A stretch of 53,268 bases of DNA from Ruminococcaceae bacterium AM07-15 (lineage in GTDB: Bacteria > Bacillota > Clostridia > Oscillospirales > Butyricicoccaceae): the NCBI GenBank assembly GCA_003477405.1, contig QUDE01000018.1:1-53268 (forward strand), written 5' to 3'. Below, one piece after another: positions 23,816 through 33,500 of the stretch (positions are counted from its first letter, which is position 1; every line of letters starts with the position of its first letter). The notes under the pieces were generated by a model. It worked only from the letters and a program-made list of their open reading frames with translations, searched no databases and had not been told where the DNA came from. The translations under genes were made by a program, and so were the position numbers.

Positions 23816-25027
23816 CTAGCTTACCACCTTTCGATTCTCGATGTCCTTGGCTTTGACCACCATTTTATCGTATCGGGTCAGTTCCCCGTTTTTGCCGGTG
23901 TCTTTGGCCACATAGAAGCTGTCGGTCTGGAAGAGGATGGTGATCTTCTTGAACACCACCTGGGCCCCCTCCAGACAGTAGGCGCCCCATTCTCCGTCCT
24001 CATTCTGCCGCAGGGCCTCCTTGGGCACCTTCAGCCCGGTGTAGCTGCGCAGGATGATGTCCGCCGGCTGATCCCGGGCCATGAGCAAGGCCGTGTTCAT
24101 GTACCCGCTTTGGAGCACCGCCACCCACTCCCCGCTTTCGTCCTGGTGCACATCGTACACCGAGCAGGAAATGTCCTCCGCCAGAAGCTGAGGGAAACGG
24201 AGAGTGACTTTGCTCACTTCTTTCAGCCGTTTGGCCTCGTCCGCCGTTACCTGGGCGGCAAAGTACCAGCTGTAACCGTCCACCACCTTGCCGATGGCCT
24301 CGCTGCTGGCCTCCTTCCGCTCCACCACTTGGGTGATGGCGTCGGCGGACAGGGTTTTCAGGCCCTCGGGGGTGAGGGATTCCTCACAGCCGTCGGTACG
24401 GCCCACAAAATACCCGGCGGCCGGAGTGGTCACCGCCGTGCCCCCCTGGAGGGATGCGTCGATCTGGGCCTTCTGGCTTTCCAGCTCCTGAAGAATGGCG
24501 GCGTAATCGGTGTCCCCCTTCTGGGCCACGCCCCGCTGGACGATCATGGCGTCCAGCTTGGAGGAATATTCCTCCGCCTGGCTCACCAGTCCCTGATCCA
24601 GCTTGGCGCCCAGCTGAAGCATATTCATTTTGATTAAGGAGTCCAGCTTGACCCCATCGGAACCGTCGGTCATATGGGTGAAGGCGTATTTCACACTTTC
24701 GATTTCCTCCCCCAGAGACTGGGACTGGCGATAGAGGGCCAGCTGGTTTTCATCGGTGAAGAACTGGGCCACGGCCTGGCCCTTGGCCACCTTTTCCCCC
24801 TCATCGGCCAGGAAGGCCACCGTGCCCCCCTGCTGAGGGTAAAGGGGCGTCTCCTGGCGGACAAAGATGCCGTTGGCGGAGATCTTGTCCTGGGCGGTGA
24901 CCTGCAATGCATCGGCGGTGACGATTTTTTCGGTGAGGTTCTCCATCACCTGATAGCCCATATAGACCACCACCAGCAAAAGCAGCAGCACGGCTCCCAG
25001 GGATTTGAAAAAGGTTTTTCGGCTCAT
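23816..25027 (-). CDS. HlyD-like membrane-fusion (adaptor) protein
   Basis: 403 residues: N-terminal membrane segment at about 8-28 (LGAVLLLLLVVVYMGYQ), a lipoyl-like half domain (GTVAFLADEGEKVAKGQAVA), a helical hairpin region (about 95-195), a second half domain and a beta-barrel part toward the C-terminus. Adaptors of this shape link inner-membrane exporters to the outside in Gram-negatives. In Clostridia a similar gene commonly precedes yggS-sepF, without an evident exporter beside it. It is 2 bp from yggS, so co-transcribed with the division genes. Confidence 0.82.
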   Translation of the reverse strand: MSRKTFFKSLGAVLLLLLVVVYMGYQVMENLTEKIVTADALQVTAQDKISANGIFVRQETPLYPQQGGTVAFLADEGEKVAKGQAVAQFFTDENQLALYRQSQSLGEEIESVKYAFTHMTDGSDGVKLDSLIKMNMLQLGAKLDQGLVSQAEEYSSKLDAMIVQRGVAQKGDTDYAAILQELESQKAQIDASLQGGTAVTTPAAGYFVGRTDGCEESLTPEGLKTLSADAITQVVERKEASSEAIGKVVDGYSWYFAAQVTADEAKRLKEVSKVTLRFPQLLAEDISCSVYDVHQDESGEWVAVLQSGYMNTALLMARDQPADIILRSYTGLKVPKEALRQNEDGEWGAYCLEGAQVVFKKITILFQTDSFYVAKDTGKNGELTRYDKMVVKAKDIENRKVVS

Positions 25028-25080
25028 ATGCTGTCAAAGGGCCTCCTGCCCGGAAGATCGGACGCCGCAGGGGAAGGCCG

Positions 25081-25317
25081 TCAGCTTTCCTGGCTCCCCC
25101 ACTGTTCCACCTTGGTCTGGGGCACAATGGTGGAAATGGCGTGTTTATAGATGAGATATTGTTTTCCTTCGCTGAGAAGCAGCAGCGTGAAGCCGTCAAA
25201 GGAGCTTACCACGCCCCGCTGCTGAAAGCCGTTGACCAGAAAGAGGGTCACCGGCACCCGCTGCACCCGCAGCGCATTCAAAAACTGATCCTGCAAAGCG
25301 CTTCTGTTTTCCTGCAT
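25081..25317 (-). CDS. hfq: RNA chaperone Hfq
   Basis: 78 residues from the ATG at 25317, with CGGAGG upstream; a longer frame exists but is not supported. Sm1 ([22 protein letters not shown]) and the Sm2 motif [10 protein letters not shown] are present. Hfq forms hexamers that bind small RNAs and mRNAs. It follows miaA as in many bacteria. The Sm2 signature (KHAIS) is standard. Confidence 0.96.
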   Translation of the reverse strand: MQENRSALQDQFLNALRVQRVPVTLFLVNGFQQRGVVSSFDGFTLLLLSEGKQYLIYKHAISTIVPQTKVEQWGSQES

Positions 25318-25375
25318 TTTCTGTTTCCTCCGTCCATAAGATAAAAAGTTCCCCCTTTTTCGGGGCCATTTCATC

Positions 25376-26305
25376 TTACAGCCAGGAGAGCGCGAGGTCT
25401 GTCGCAATTTGTACCAACGCGGGAAAGTCCTCCGGTTTTTCGTATTCCAGCCACCGCAGGCCATCCACATGGTTGAAGTAAGTCAGCTGGCGCTTGGCGT
25501 AGTTGCGGCTCTTGCGCCGCAGCAGGTCGGCGCTTTCTTCCAATGAGCACTCCCCCCGGAGGAAGCCCAGCATCTCCTTGTAGGCGATGGCCTGCAAGGC
25601 GGTGCCCTGCAAAAGCCCTTCTTCCCAAAGACTTTGGGTCTCCTGCAAAAGCCCTTCTTCCAGCATTTTGGTCACCCGGTGGTTGATGCGATCATAGAGG
25701 GTAGTGCGTTCTTTGGGCCGCACCCCCAGCCATAGCGCCTCATATTTTGGGATCGCCAGCCTGCTCTGCTCTTCAAACCAGGACAGGGGCTTTCCCGTCT
25801 GGCGGAACACCTCCAAAGCCCGCACCACCCGCTTCTGATCCTGGGGGTGCAGCTTCCGGCTCTTTTCCGGGTCCACCCGCATGAGCTCCTGCCAGAGGGC
25901 CTGGGGGTCTTTTTCCCACTCCTCCATGAGCTTGCGGCGCAAATCGGTGTTCTGACCGCCGGGGCCGAAGTCGGTACCCCGCAGCAGGGCTTCGATGTAA
26001 AGGCCGGTGCCTCCACACACAATGACCCGCTTGCCCCGGCGCAAAATATCCTCCACGCACTGGGCGGCCTGTTTGGCATAGAGGGACACCGAGTATTCTT
26101 CCCCCGGCTGAGCCACATCGATCATATGGTGCCGGGCCTGCTGCTGTTCCTCCTGGGTGGGCTTGGCGGTGCCGATGTCCAGACGGCGGTAGATCTGCAT
26201 GGAATCGGCGGAGACGATCTCTCCCCCCAAAGCCTGGGCCAGTTCAATGGCCAAAGCGGTTTTTCCCGCAGCGGTGGGCCCTGCCACCACAATGACTTTT
26301 TCCAT
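25376..26305 (-). CDS. miaA: tRNA dimethylallyltransferase
   Basis: 309 residues with the P-loop [22 protein letters not shown] (substrate contact), [13 protein letters not shown] and the C-terminal [15 protein letters not shown] stretch. It adds dimethylallyl to A37 of tRNAs reading UNN codons; MiaB, encoded upstream, then methylthiolates the same base. It begins 3 bp after mutL ends. Confidence 0.96.
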   Translation of the reverse strand: MEKVIVVAGPTAAGKTALAIELAQALGGEIVSADSMQIYRRLDIGTAKPTQEEQQQARHHMIDVAQPGEEYSVSLYAKQAAQCVEDILRRGKRVIVCGGTGLYIEALLRGTDFGPGGQNTDLRRKLMEEWEKDPQALWQELMRVDPEKSRKLHPQDQKRVVRALEVFRQTGKPLSWFEEQSRLAIPKYEALWLGVRPKERTTLYDRINHRVTKMLEEGLLQETQSLWEEGLLQGTALQAIAYKEMLGFLRGECSLEESADLLRRKSRNYAKRQLTYFNHVDGLRWLEYEKPEDFPALVQIATDLALSWL

Positions 26306-26308
26306 CTT

Positions 26309-28312
26309 CTAAAGCACCCTCTTGAACATTTTCTCGATCTCCCGCTTTGTCAGGTGGACAATCACCGGCCGCCCATGGGGACAGGAGCGGATACGGGGGT
26401 CGCCGATCACCTTTCTGGCAAACTCCTCCCGCTCCTTGTCGTCGGTAAAGGTTCCCGCCTTGACAGCGGCCTTGCAGGCGATGCTCTCCAGCAATTCTTC
26501 ATAGAGCTGGGTGCGGTCTTTCCGGTGGCTGAGGATCTTCTCGGCCAGATCGGAGAGCACAAACCCGGCGTCCTCTTTTTCCAGGTACATGGGCACCTGG
26601 CGCAAAATCACCGCGCCGTCGCCGAAGTCCTCCACCTCAAAACCCGCCTTCCGGAGCAGCTCCCCTTCTCCCAGCAGGGCCTCTTTTTCCCTTCTGGACA
26701 GGTTCACCGTCTCCGGAGTGAGCAGCACCTGGGGACTGGTGCCCTCGGCTGTGCGCTCCAGGCGGTTATAGATCATGCGCTCGTGGGCGGCGTGCTTGTC
26801 GATGAGCATCATCTCCCCTTCGCCCTCCACCAGAATATAGGTGGAAAACACCTCTCCCACCACCCGGATGGCGTTGGCCTTTTTCAAAGGAGACTGGGGG
26901 TCTTTGTCCTCCACCGGCAAAACCGGCTGCTGCACCGGAGAAGATACAGGGGTTTTTGCGGTCTCCCCTTCCGGGGCAGAACCTTGCGAAGCCACCCCCT
27001 GCACCAGATCCGGCCCATCCTGGAAAAGCAGACGCCGGGCGCCGTTTTCCTCCGGATTCAGGGTAAAGCTGCGGCTCTTCCAGCTGTTTTTCTCCCCCTG
27101 GTTTCTCTTTGGAGCAAAGGCGCGACCGCTCCCCTGCTCTTCTCTCTCAGGCGCCGGTGGGGCGTAAGAGGGGCGAATGGCAGCGTGGGAGTGGTCCAGG
27201 CGCAGCTGGGGCTGCTCTTTTTCCTCCTGGGGCTGCTGGAACAGGGGTTTCAGGCTGGGGCGGTAGGGCTGCTTGGGCACAGGCGGCTCTTCCTCTTGCT
27301 CCTGGGGCACCTGCAACAGCACCCCGTCCCCTTCCAGTGCGCTGCGCACCACCTGGTAGATGGCGCTGAACACTTCCCGTTCCCGGGCGAACTTCACTTC
27401 CAGCTTGGCCGGGTGCACATTCACATCCACCGCCCCGGCGGGGACTTTCAACGAAAGGAAGCAGGCGGGGAAACGGCCGGAGGTGAGATGGCCCTGATAG
27501 GCCTGCTCCACGGCGGCCCCCAGCAATCTGGAGCGCACCGGCCGTCCGTTGACGAAGAACTGCTGCATGGACCGGTTGGGGCGGGAGAAGGTGGGCTTTG
27601 TCACAAACCCCATCACCTCTGCCTCCCGAGCGCCCCCGTGCAGGGTGAGCAGCTCTTTGGTGAAGGAGCCGCCATAGATGGCGTAGAGCACCGACATCAT
27701 GTTGCCGTCTCCCGGGGTATACAGCCCTTCTTTTCCGTCCTTGATGAATTTCAGGGTCAGCCCGGGATGGGCCAGGGCCACCTGTTCCGCCGCCTGCTCC
27801 ACATAGGAGGCCTCGGTGGAGTCCTTTTTGAGGAACTTCATCCGGGCGGGGGTGTTGAAAAACAGGTCCTTGATCACAATGGTGGTGCCGTCGGGACAGC
27901 CGGTCTCCTCCTGCTCGATGATCTCGCCCCCCTCCAGGGCCAGATGCAGCCCCAGGGGCGCCGAACGGGTCTTGGTGAACAGATCCACCCGGGACACCGA
28001 GGCGATGGCCGCCAGGGCCTCTCCCCGGAATCCCAGGGTATGGATGCTTTCCAGATCCCGCTCCCCGCGGATCTTGCTGGTGGCATGGCGGAGGAAAGCG
28101 GTGGGAGCATCCTCCGGCTCCATGCCGCCGCCGTTGTCGGTGACCCGGATATAGGTGATGCCGCCCTGGCGGATCTCCACCGTCACAGCATCGGCCCCGG
28201 CGTCCAGAGCGTTTTCCAGCAGCTCCTTCACCACCGACGCCGGACGCTCCACCACCTCCCCGGCGGCGATCATGTTGGCCACCTGGGGAGCCAGAACGGA
28301 AATTTTACCCAT
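26309..28312 (-). CDS. mutL: DNA mismatch repair protein MutL
   Basis: 667 residues from the ATG at 28312, which follows AAGGAG and lies just after the mutS stop. GHKL ATPase motifs: ELLENALDAGAD, VTDNGGGM, TLGFRGEAL. A long proline/glutamine-rich linker (about 330-470) leads to the endonuclease domain with ACKAAVKAG and SCPHGRPVIV. The metal motif normally written DQHA(X)2E(X)4E reads DKHAAHERMIYN here, so two positions differ. It is recruited by MutS and nicks the new strand. Confidence 0.95.
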   Translation of the reverse strand: MGKISVLAPQVANMIAAGEVVERPASVVKELLENALDAGADAVTVEIRQGGITYIRVTDNGGGMEPEDAPTAFLRHATSKIRGERDLESIHTLGFRGEALAAIASVSRVDLFTKTRSAPLGLHLALEGGEIIEQEETGCPDGTTIVIKDLFFNTPARMKFLKKDSTEASYVEQAAEQVALAHPGLTLKFIKDGKEGLYTPGDGNMMSVLYAIYGGSFTKELLTLHGGAREAEVMGFVTKPTFSRPNRSMQQFFVNGRPVRSRLLGAAVEQAYQGHLTSGRFPACFLSLKVPAGAVDVNVHPAKLEVKFAREREVFSAIYQVVRSALEGDGVLLQVPQEQEEEPPVPKQPYRPSLKPLFQQPQEEKEQPQLRLDHSHAAIRPSYAPPAPEREEQGSGRAFAPKRNQGEKNSWKSRSFTLNPEENGARRLLFQDGPDLVQGVASQGSAPEGETAKTPVSSPVQQPVLPVEDKDPQSPLKKANAIRVVGEVFSTYILVEGEGEMMLIDKHAAHERMIYNRLERTAEGTSPQVLLTPETVNLSRREKEALLGEGELLRKAGFEVEDFGDGAVILRQVPMYLEKEDAGFVLSDLAEKILSHRKDRTQLYEELLESIACKAAVKAGTFTDDKEREEFARKVIGDPRIRSCPHGRPVIVHLTKREIEKMFKRVL

Positions 28313-28316
28313 TTTT

Positions 28317-30971
28317 TCAGCACTCCTTGGCAAGTTTACACAGTTCGTACAGCAGTCCCAGCCCTTCGATGGGGCTGAGGGTGTCCGGCTCCAGCTTCCG
28401 CAATTTTTCCAGCACTTCTTCTCCCATGGCCCCTCCCAGGGTCATCTGGCCTTCCGGCGCTTCCGGCTGGGGCGCCTTTTTCCGGCACTCCGCCTTTTGC
28501 TGGGGGGCCTGTTCCAGCAGGCTCTCCAGCACCTGCTTGGCCCGCTGGATCACCGAGTCGGGCAGCCCCGCCAGCTTGGCCACCTGGATGCCGTAGCTGT
28601 CGTCGGCCCCACCGGGGACGATCTTCCGCAAAAAGGTGATGTCGTCTCCCCGCTTCTTCACCACCACATTGTAGTTTTTCACGCCGCTCACCTGGCTTTC
28701 CAGCTGGGACAGCTCGTGGTAGTGGGTGGCAAAGAGGGTTTTACAGCCCAGGGTCTTTTTGCTGGCGGCGTATTCCAGCACCGCCCGGGCGATGGCCATA
28801 CCGTCATAGGTGGAGGTGCCCCGGCCGATCTCGTCCAGAATCAGCAGGCTGCGGTGGGTGGCCTTTTGCAATATGTCGGCCACCTCGCTCATCTCCACCA
28901 TAAAGGTACTCTGGCCTCTGGTCAGATCGTCGGAGGCCCCCACCCGGGTGAACACCTGGTCACAGATGCCCACATGGCAGCTTTGCGCCGGCACAAAGCT
29001 GCCGCACTGGGCCATGACCACGATCAGGGCCACCTGGCGCATATAGGTGGATTTGCCCGCCATGTTGGGGCCGGTGATGATGGACACCCGGTCGTCCCCT
29101 TCGTCCATATAGGTGTCGTTGGGCACGAACAGCTGATCCTCCAGCATCTTCTCCACCACCGGATGCCGTCCTTCCCGGATGTCCAGCACCCCGGAATAGT
29201 CCACCTCCGGCATCACATAGCCGTTTTTCTCGGCGGCCAGGGCAAAGGAGCACAAAGCGTCCAGCTGGGCGATGGCCCGGGCGGTGCGCTGGATGCGGTG
29301 GGCCTGCATGGCCACCTTGTCCCGCACCTTGCAGAACAGCTGGTATTCCAGGGCGGTGAGCTGTTCCCCGGCGGAGAGCATCTGGCTTTCCAGCTCTTTC
29401 AGCTCGGGGGTGATGAACCGCTCGCTGCCGGTGAGGGTCTGACGGCGGGTGTAATCCTCAGGAGCCATGTCCGCATAGGACTTGCTGATCTCGATATAGT
29501 AGCCAAAGACCTTGTTGTAGCTCACCTTCAGCTTGGGGATGCCGGTGCGCTCCCGCTCCCGCTGCTCGATGGCGGCCAGGGTGCCCTTCCCCCCCTTGAG
29601 CAGGTCCCGCAGCTGGTCGATTGTTTCGTCAAAGCCCTCCCGCAGCAGGTTCCCTTCCCGCAAAGAGAAGGGCGGCTCTGTGGAGATGGCCCGGTCGATG
29701 AGGTCGGCCACATCTTCCAGGCAGTCAATCTCCTCCCACAGCTCTTTCAGGTACTGGCTGCCCCCAAAGCCCCCCAGGCTCTCTTTCACCTGGGGAATGG
29801 CGCAGGCGGTCTGCCACAGAGAACGGAGATCCCGGCAGTTGGCGCTGCCATAGACCACCCGGCTGATGAGCCGCTCCAGGTCAAAGACCCCCCGCAGCCC
29901 TTCCAGCACCCCGTCCCGCCGGGGACGATCCGAGAGAAGGGCCTGGACGGCGTTCTGCCGCAGGGCGATCTGGGCGGCATTGACCAAAGGCTTTTCCAGC
30001 CACTGGCGGAGCAGCCGCCCGCCCATGGCGGTGCGGGTGTAATCCAGCACCCACAGAAGGGAACCCTTCTTTTCCCCGGAGCGCATCACCTGGCAAAGCT
30101 CCAGATTCCGCCGGGCCGCCGGGTCCAGCCCCATGAACTGGGCCTTGGTGTAGACCTCCAGCCGGTTGATCTGGCGCAGGTCGTTTTTCTGGGTCTGGTG
30201 CAGGTAGGAAAGCAGCCCCCCCACCGCGCCGATGAGCATGGGCCGGCCCTGGATATCCTCCTGCAGCTGGGGAGTGTCCTCAAAATGCTTTCCCATCCAC
30301 TGCCGCCCGGCCTCTTCGGTGAAATCCGCTTCTTCCCCCCGCTCGATCTGGCAGGAAAGGCGCTTTGTCAGAAAGGCCAGCACTTCTTCCTGCTCCATGG
30401 CCTTGGGGGACAGCACCGCCTCCCTGGGCTCAAAGCGGGCCAGCTCGCTGATGACGGCGCCGGAAAGGCCCTTGCCGAACATCTCGATGGCCTGGGTCTG
30501 GCCGGTGGAAATATCGCAGAAACACAGCCCCGCCCCATAGGTGTCGTCCCACTGGATGGCGCAGATGAAGTTGTTCCGCTTCTCATCCAGCATGGTGCTT
30601 TCCAGCAAGGTACCCGAGGTGATCTTCCGGATCACATCCCGCTTTACCAAACCCTTGGCGGTGGCCGGGTCCTCCATCTGCTCGCAGATGGCCACCTTGT
30701 AGCCCTTCTGGATCAGCCGGGCGATGTAGCTTTCGGCGCTGTGGAAGGGCACGCCGCACATGGGCGCCCGCTGGGGAAGGCCGCAGTCCCGGCCGGTGAG
30801 GGTGAGTTCCAGCTCCCGGGAGGCCACCTTGGCGTCCTCGAAGAACATCTCATAAAAATCCCCCAGCCGGTAAAACAGGATGGCGTCGGGGTTTTGCTCT
30901 TTCACCGCCATATATTGCTGCATCATGGGGGTGAGCTTCTGCTTCTCCCCCGTCTGCTTCTCTTTTGCCAT
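28317..30971 (-). CDS. mutS: DNA mismatch repair protein MutS
   Basis: 884 residues, full length. The mismatch-binding FYE motif is in YRLGDFYEMFFEDA near the N-terminus. Walker A is TGPNMAGKST, Walker B LLILDEIGRGTSTYDG, and the helix-turn-helix tail follows. A Gln/Pro-rich linker sits near residue 810-840. It recognises mispairs as a dimer and recruits MutL, encoded 4 bp downstream. Confidence 0.97.
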   Translation of the reverse strand: MAKEKQTGEKQKLTPMMQQYMAVKEQNPDAILFYRLGDFYEMFFEDAKVASRELELTLTGRDCGLPQRAPMCGVPFHSAESYIARLIQKGYKVAICEQMEDPATAKGLVKRDVIRKITSGTLLESTMLDEKRNNFICAIQWDDTYGAGLCFCDISTGQTQAIEMFGKGLSGAVISELARFEPREAVLSPKAMEQEEVLAFLTKRLSCQIERGEEADFTEEAGRQWMGKHFEDTPQLQEDIQGRPMLIGAVGGLLSYLHQTQKNDLRQINRLEVYTKAQFMGLDPAARRNLELCQVMRSGEKKGSLLWVLDYTRTAMGGRLLRQWLEKPLVNAAQIALRQNAVQALLSDRPRRDGVLEGLRGVFDLERLISRVVYGSANCRDLRSLWQTACAIPQVKESLGGFGGSQYLKELWEEIDCLEDVADLIDRAISTEPPFSLREGNLLREGFDETIDQLRDLLKGGKGTLAAIEQRERERTGIPKLKVSYNKVFGYYIEISKSYADMAPEDYTRRQTLTGSERFITPELKELESQMLSAGEQLTALEYQLFCKVRDKVAMQAHRIQRTARAIAQLDALCSFALAAEKNGYVMPEVDYSGVLDIREGRHPVVEKMLEDQLFVPNDTYMDEGDDRVSIITGPNMAGKSTYMRQVALIVVMAQCGSFVPAQSCHVGICDQVFTRVGASDDLTRGQSTFMVEMSEVADILQKATHRSLLILDEIGRGTSTYDGMAIARAVLEYAASKKTLGCKTLFATHYHELSQLESQVSGVKNYNVVVKKRGDDITFLRKIVPGGADDSYGIQVAKLAGLPDSVIQRAKQVLESLLEQAPQQKAECRKKAPQPEAPEGQMTLGGAMGEEVLEKLRKLEPDTLSPIEGLGLLYELCKLAKEC

Positions 30972-30988
30972 GTGTCCTCCCCTTTTCC

Positions 30989-32413
30989 TCAGTCCTGGAT
31001 CTCCCCGAAGAGGGACCAGGTGGTGTGCTTTGTCACTTTGGCCTGGACGAACTGGCCGATCCGGTCCTCCCCGGCCCCTTTCAGGCGCAGCAGCTTCTGG
31101 CCCTGGGTGCGGGCGGTGAGGGGATACTCTTCATCCTGCCCCACGCCGTCCACCAGCACAGTCATGGTCTGCCCCACAAGCAGGGCGTTCTGCTCGTTTG
31201 CAATCCGGTTCTGCACCTCCAGCAGCTGCTGGAAGCGGCGCTTTTTCTCTTCCATCCGCACTTCGTCGTCGATTTTGGCGGCCACTGTCCCCTCCCGCTT
31301 GGAATAGATGAAGGTGAACAAGTTGTCAAACCGCACTTTTTCAATGAGGCTCAGGGTCTCTTCAAATTCCTCCTGGGTCTCATTGGGGAAGCCCACGATC
31401 ACATCGCTGCTCAGTGTCACATCGGGCATATACTTCCGGGCCAGGTCAATCAGCTCCAGGTATTGCTCCCGGTTATAGGACCGGTTCATCTCCCGGAGCA
31501 CCCGGCTGCTTCCCGACTGGAAGGGCAGGTGCAGGTGCTTGGCCGCCTTGGGATTTTTCGCCATCACCTGGAAGAGCTTTTCCGAAGCGTCCTTGGGATG
31601 GCTGGTCATGAACCGGATGAGAAACTCCCCTTCCTCCTGGCACAGCCGGTCCAGAAGATCGGCAAAGTCCCAGCCGGCCTGGGTGTTTTTGCCGTAGGAA
31701 TTCACATTCTGCCCCAGAAGGGTGATGTCCCGGGCGCCGGCGGCCAGAAGGGAGCGGAACTCGGCAATGATCTGCTCCGGCTCCCGGCTGCGCTCCCGTC
31801 CCCGCACATAGGGGACGATGCAATAGGAGCAGAAGTTGTCGCAGCCGTACATAATGGGCAGCCAGGCCTTCACCGACCGGTCCCGGTTGGGCTCCACCCC
31901 TTCCAGAATCACCCCGGAAGCATCCCCGGAGATGTCAAAGACCCGCTTGCCCCCTTCCAGCCTGCGCCACAGAAGCTCAGGGAATTTATAGAGCACATGG
32001 GTGCCGAAGAGCAGATCCACCACAGGGAAGCTCTTTTTGATCTTTTCGGCCACCCGTTCCTGCTGGGCCATGCAGCCGCACACCGCCACGATGAGATCGG
32101 GGTTGCGGCGCTTCTGGTGCACCAGGGCCCCCACATTGCCATAGACCCGCATTTCGGCGTGTTCCCGCACGGCGCAGGTGTTGAACAGCACCAGGTCAGC
32201 CTCTTCCGGCTCATGGGTGAAGGTAAAGCCCATCTGGGCCATCATGCCCCGGAGTATTTCGCTGTCCGATTCGTTCTGCTGGCAGCCGTAGGTGTCGGTG
32301 CAGGCCACGGGCGCCCGCCCCAGCTTTTCCTGATAATATTGATGGATGCGCTGGCTGTACTCCTGCTGGCGCAAAAGTTCCTCCTGGGATACTGTCACCG
32401 GTGTTTTTCCCAT
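30989..32413 (-). CDS. miaB: tRNA-2-methylthio-N6-dimethylallyladenosine synthase
   Basis: 474 residues from the ATG at 32413 (MGKTPVTVSQEELL) with GGGGAGG upstream; the open frame upstream of it is not coding. Domains: N-terminal 4Fe-4S domain with Cys in YGCQQNESD, FNTCAVRE and AVCGCMAQ; radical SAM with CDNFCSYC; C-terminal TRAM (about 405-470). It methylthiolates i6A37 made by MiaA. Begins the miaB-mutS-mutL-miaA-hfq run. Confidence 0.96.
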   Translation of the reverse strand: MGKTPVTVSQEELLRQQEYSQRIHQYYQEKLGRAPVACTDTYGCQQNESDSEILRGMMAQMGFTFTHEPEEADLVLFNTCAVREHAEMRVYGNVGALVHQKRRNPDLIVAVCGCMAQQERVAEKIKKSFPVVDLLFGTHVLYKFPELLWRRLEGGKRVFDISGDASGVILEGVEPNRDRSVKAWLPIMYGCDNFCSYCIVPYVRGRERSREPEQIIAEFRSLLAAGARDITLLGQNVNSYGKNTQAGWDFADLLDRLCQEEGEFLIRFMTSHPKDASEKLFQVMAKNPKAAKHLHLPFQSGSSRVLREMNRSYNREQYLELIDLARKYMPDVTLSSDVIVGFPNETQEEFEETLSLIEKVRFDNLFTFIYSKREGTVAAKIDDEVRMEEKKRRFQQLLEVQNRIANEQNALLVGQTMTVLVDGVGQDEEYPLTARTQGQKLLRLKGAGEDRIGQFVQAKVTKHTTWSLFGEIQD

Positions 32414-32452
32414 GTTGTCCTCCCCTTGTTTTTTCGTCAATGCTAATAAAAA

Positions 32453-32481
32453 AGTATAACACCTTTCCCCTTTTTTCGCAA
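32453..32481 (-). promoter_or_regulatory. Promoter of miaB-mutS-mutL-miaA-hfq
   Basis: Minus strand: TTGCGA (32476-32481), 17-bp spacer, TATACT (32453-32458), 40 bp upstream of the miaB start. Confidence 0.7.
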
Positions 32482-32551
32482 CGGCGGCGGGGAAAAAAGG
32501 GGCATACTCCCCGGGGGCGCCCCATACACTGACAGCAAGGGGGGAAGGACT

Positions 32552-33160
32552 GTGACCGAAAAAACAAAAAACCGGCTGTATCTGGCGGTGTGCATTGCCT
32601 GCCTGCTCACCTGCCTGCTGCTCATCGGCAGCATCTTCTGGGAGGGCCGCACCCGGCCTGGCGATGCCCAGCCTGCGCCCACAGAGCCGGAGAGCGCCCA
32701 GGGGGCCGGAACAGGAGGAGAACAGATGCTCATCACCGAGGAATATGCCAAAGAGCTTTTGCAGCAGCGTCTGCCGGAGGGCCTGCCTCTGGAAGGGCTG
32801 AATGTGCGCATCAGCCGGGAGGGGCTGGTGGCGGTGGAAGGGGAGACACAGCGGGACGGGCTGCGGGATTATCTGAAAGCCCAGGGGGTGGACCTGGGGC
32901 TGCAGGGGGAACTGATGCTCTCCCTCCTGCCCCAGAAGATCTCCATCATGGCGGCTTTTTCCTGCCAAAGCGGGGAAAACGGGCAGATGACGGTGACTCC
33001 GGCGGCCCTGGAGCTTTCGGGCCAGGAGATCGACCCCGATCTGCTGCCTTCGGAGTGGACGGGGCAGCTGTCCCGCCTGCTTTCGGGCCTTTTGTCCGAG
33101 GCCGGCGGGCCCTATAGCTCCCTTTCCTTCCGGGACGGGGCCTTTGTGCTCATCCCCTAG
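32552..33160 (+). CDS. Membrane-anchored protein of unknown function
   Basis: 202 residues, GTG start with GGGGGAAGG upstream. One N-terminal membrane helix (about 8-30; LYLAVCIACLLTCLLLIGSIF), a Pro/Gly/Glu linker (32-60), and an extracellular domain (60-202) with alternating beta pattern and ITEEYAKELLQQRLPEGLPLEGLNV at its start. The layout recalls the YpmS/DUF2140 type (single helix plus LPS-assembly-like beta fold), but I do not recognise it firmly. Divergent from miaB; no partner gene. Confidence 0.7.
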   Translation: MTEKTKNRLYLAVCIACLLTCLLLIGSIFWEGRTRPGDAQPAPTEPESAQGAGTGGEQMLITEEYAKELLQQRLPEGLPLEGLNVRISREGLVAVEGETQRDGLRDYLKAQGVDLGLQGELMLSLLPQKISIMAAFSCQSGENGQMTVTPAALELSGQEIDPDLLPSEWTGQLSRLLSGLLSEAGGPYSSLSFRDGAFVLIP

Positions 33161-33500
33161 CTTGTGAAAAAGCGGCCAAGGCAAATCTTCTTTGCCCGGC
33201 GCATACACCCCGCCAGGATGAAAAAAGCGGCCAAAGCCCCTTTGGGGTGCATGAAAAATCCCCCGGAGGAAATCTCCGGGGGGCAGACTGTCGGGAAACC
33301 TATATAACAAAAAACCGCTTGCCCTACCCTTCATCCATCCGCAAAAAGCCGCGACCTGTGCGTGGCTTTTTGCACCTTTTAAGGGACAAGTGTGCGCCGA
33401 AGGCGTGCATGCAGGCCCTTGCAAAAACTCAAAAAAGTGGCCTCAGCCACTTTTTTGAAATGCAATCCCCCGGAGGTTTCTCCGGGGGTTTTGGCATATG
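33161..33500. other. Intergenic stretch packed with hairpins
   Basis: No gene is seen. Hairpins: CCCCCGGAG/CTCCGGGGG at 33260-33282 and again, similar, at 33466-33487; GCAAAAAGCC/GGCTTTTTGC at 33341-33373; the terminator at 33431-33456. A GAAAAA.GCGGCCAA segment occurs twice (about 33165-33180 and 33220-33235). The set looks like several terminators between a rightward and a leftward gene, partly duplicated. Confidence 0.6.
33431..33456. terminator. Bidirectional terminator between the membrane protein and the GmrSD-like gene
   Basis: AAAAAAGTGGC and GCCACTTTTTT around CTCA. T-runs occur on both strands. Confidence 0.85.

Noticed and set aside
25847..31307. Long plus-strand frames of 843 and 1050 codons
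   Set aside because: Antisense shadows of miaA, mutL and mutS in GC-rich DNA with no domain signatures.
32414..33424. 337-codon upstream extension of miaB
   Set aside because: It overlaps the divergent gene and the miaB promoter; the ATG at 32413 has a clear ribosome binding site.
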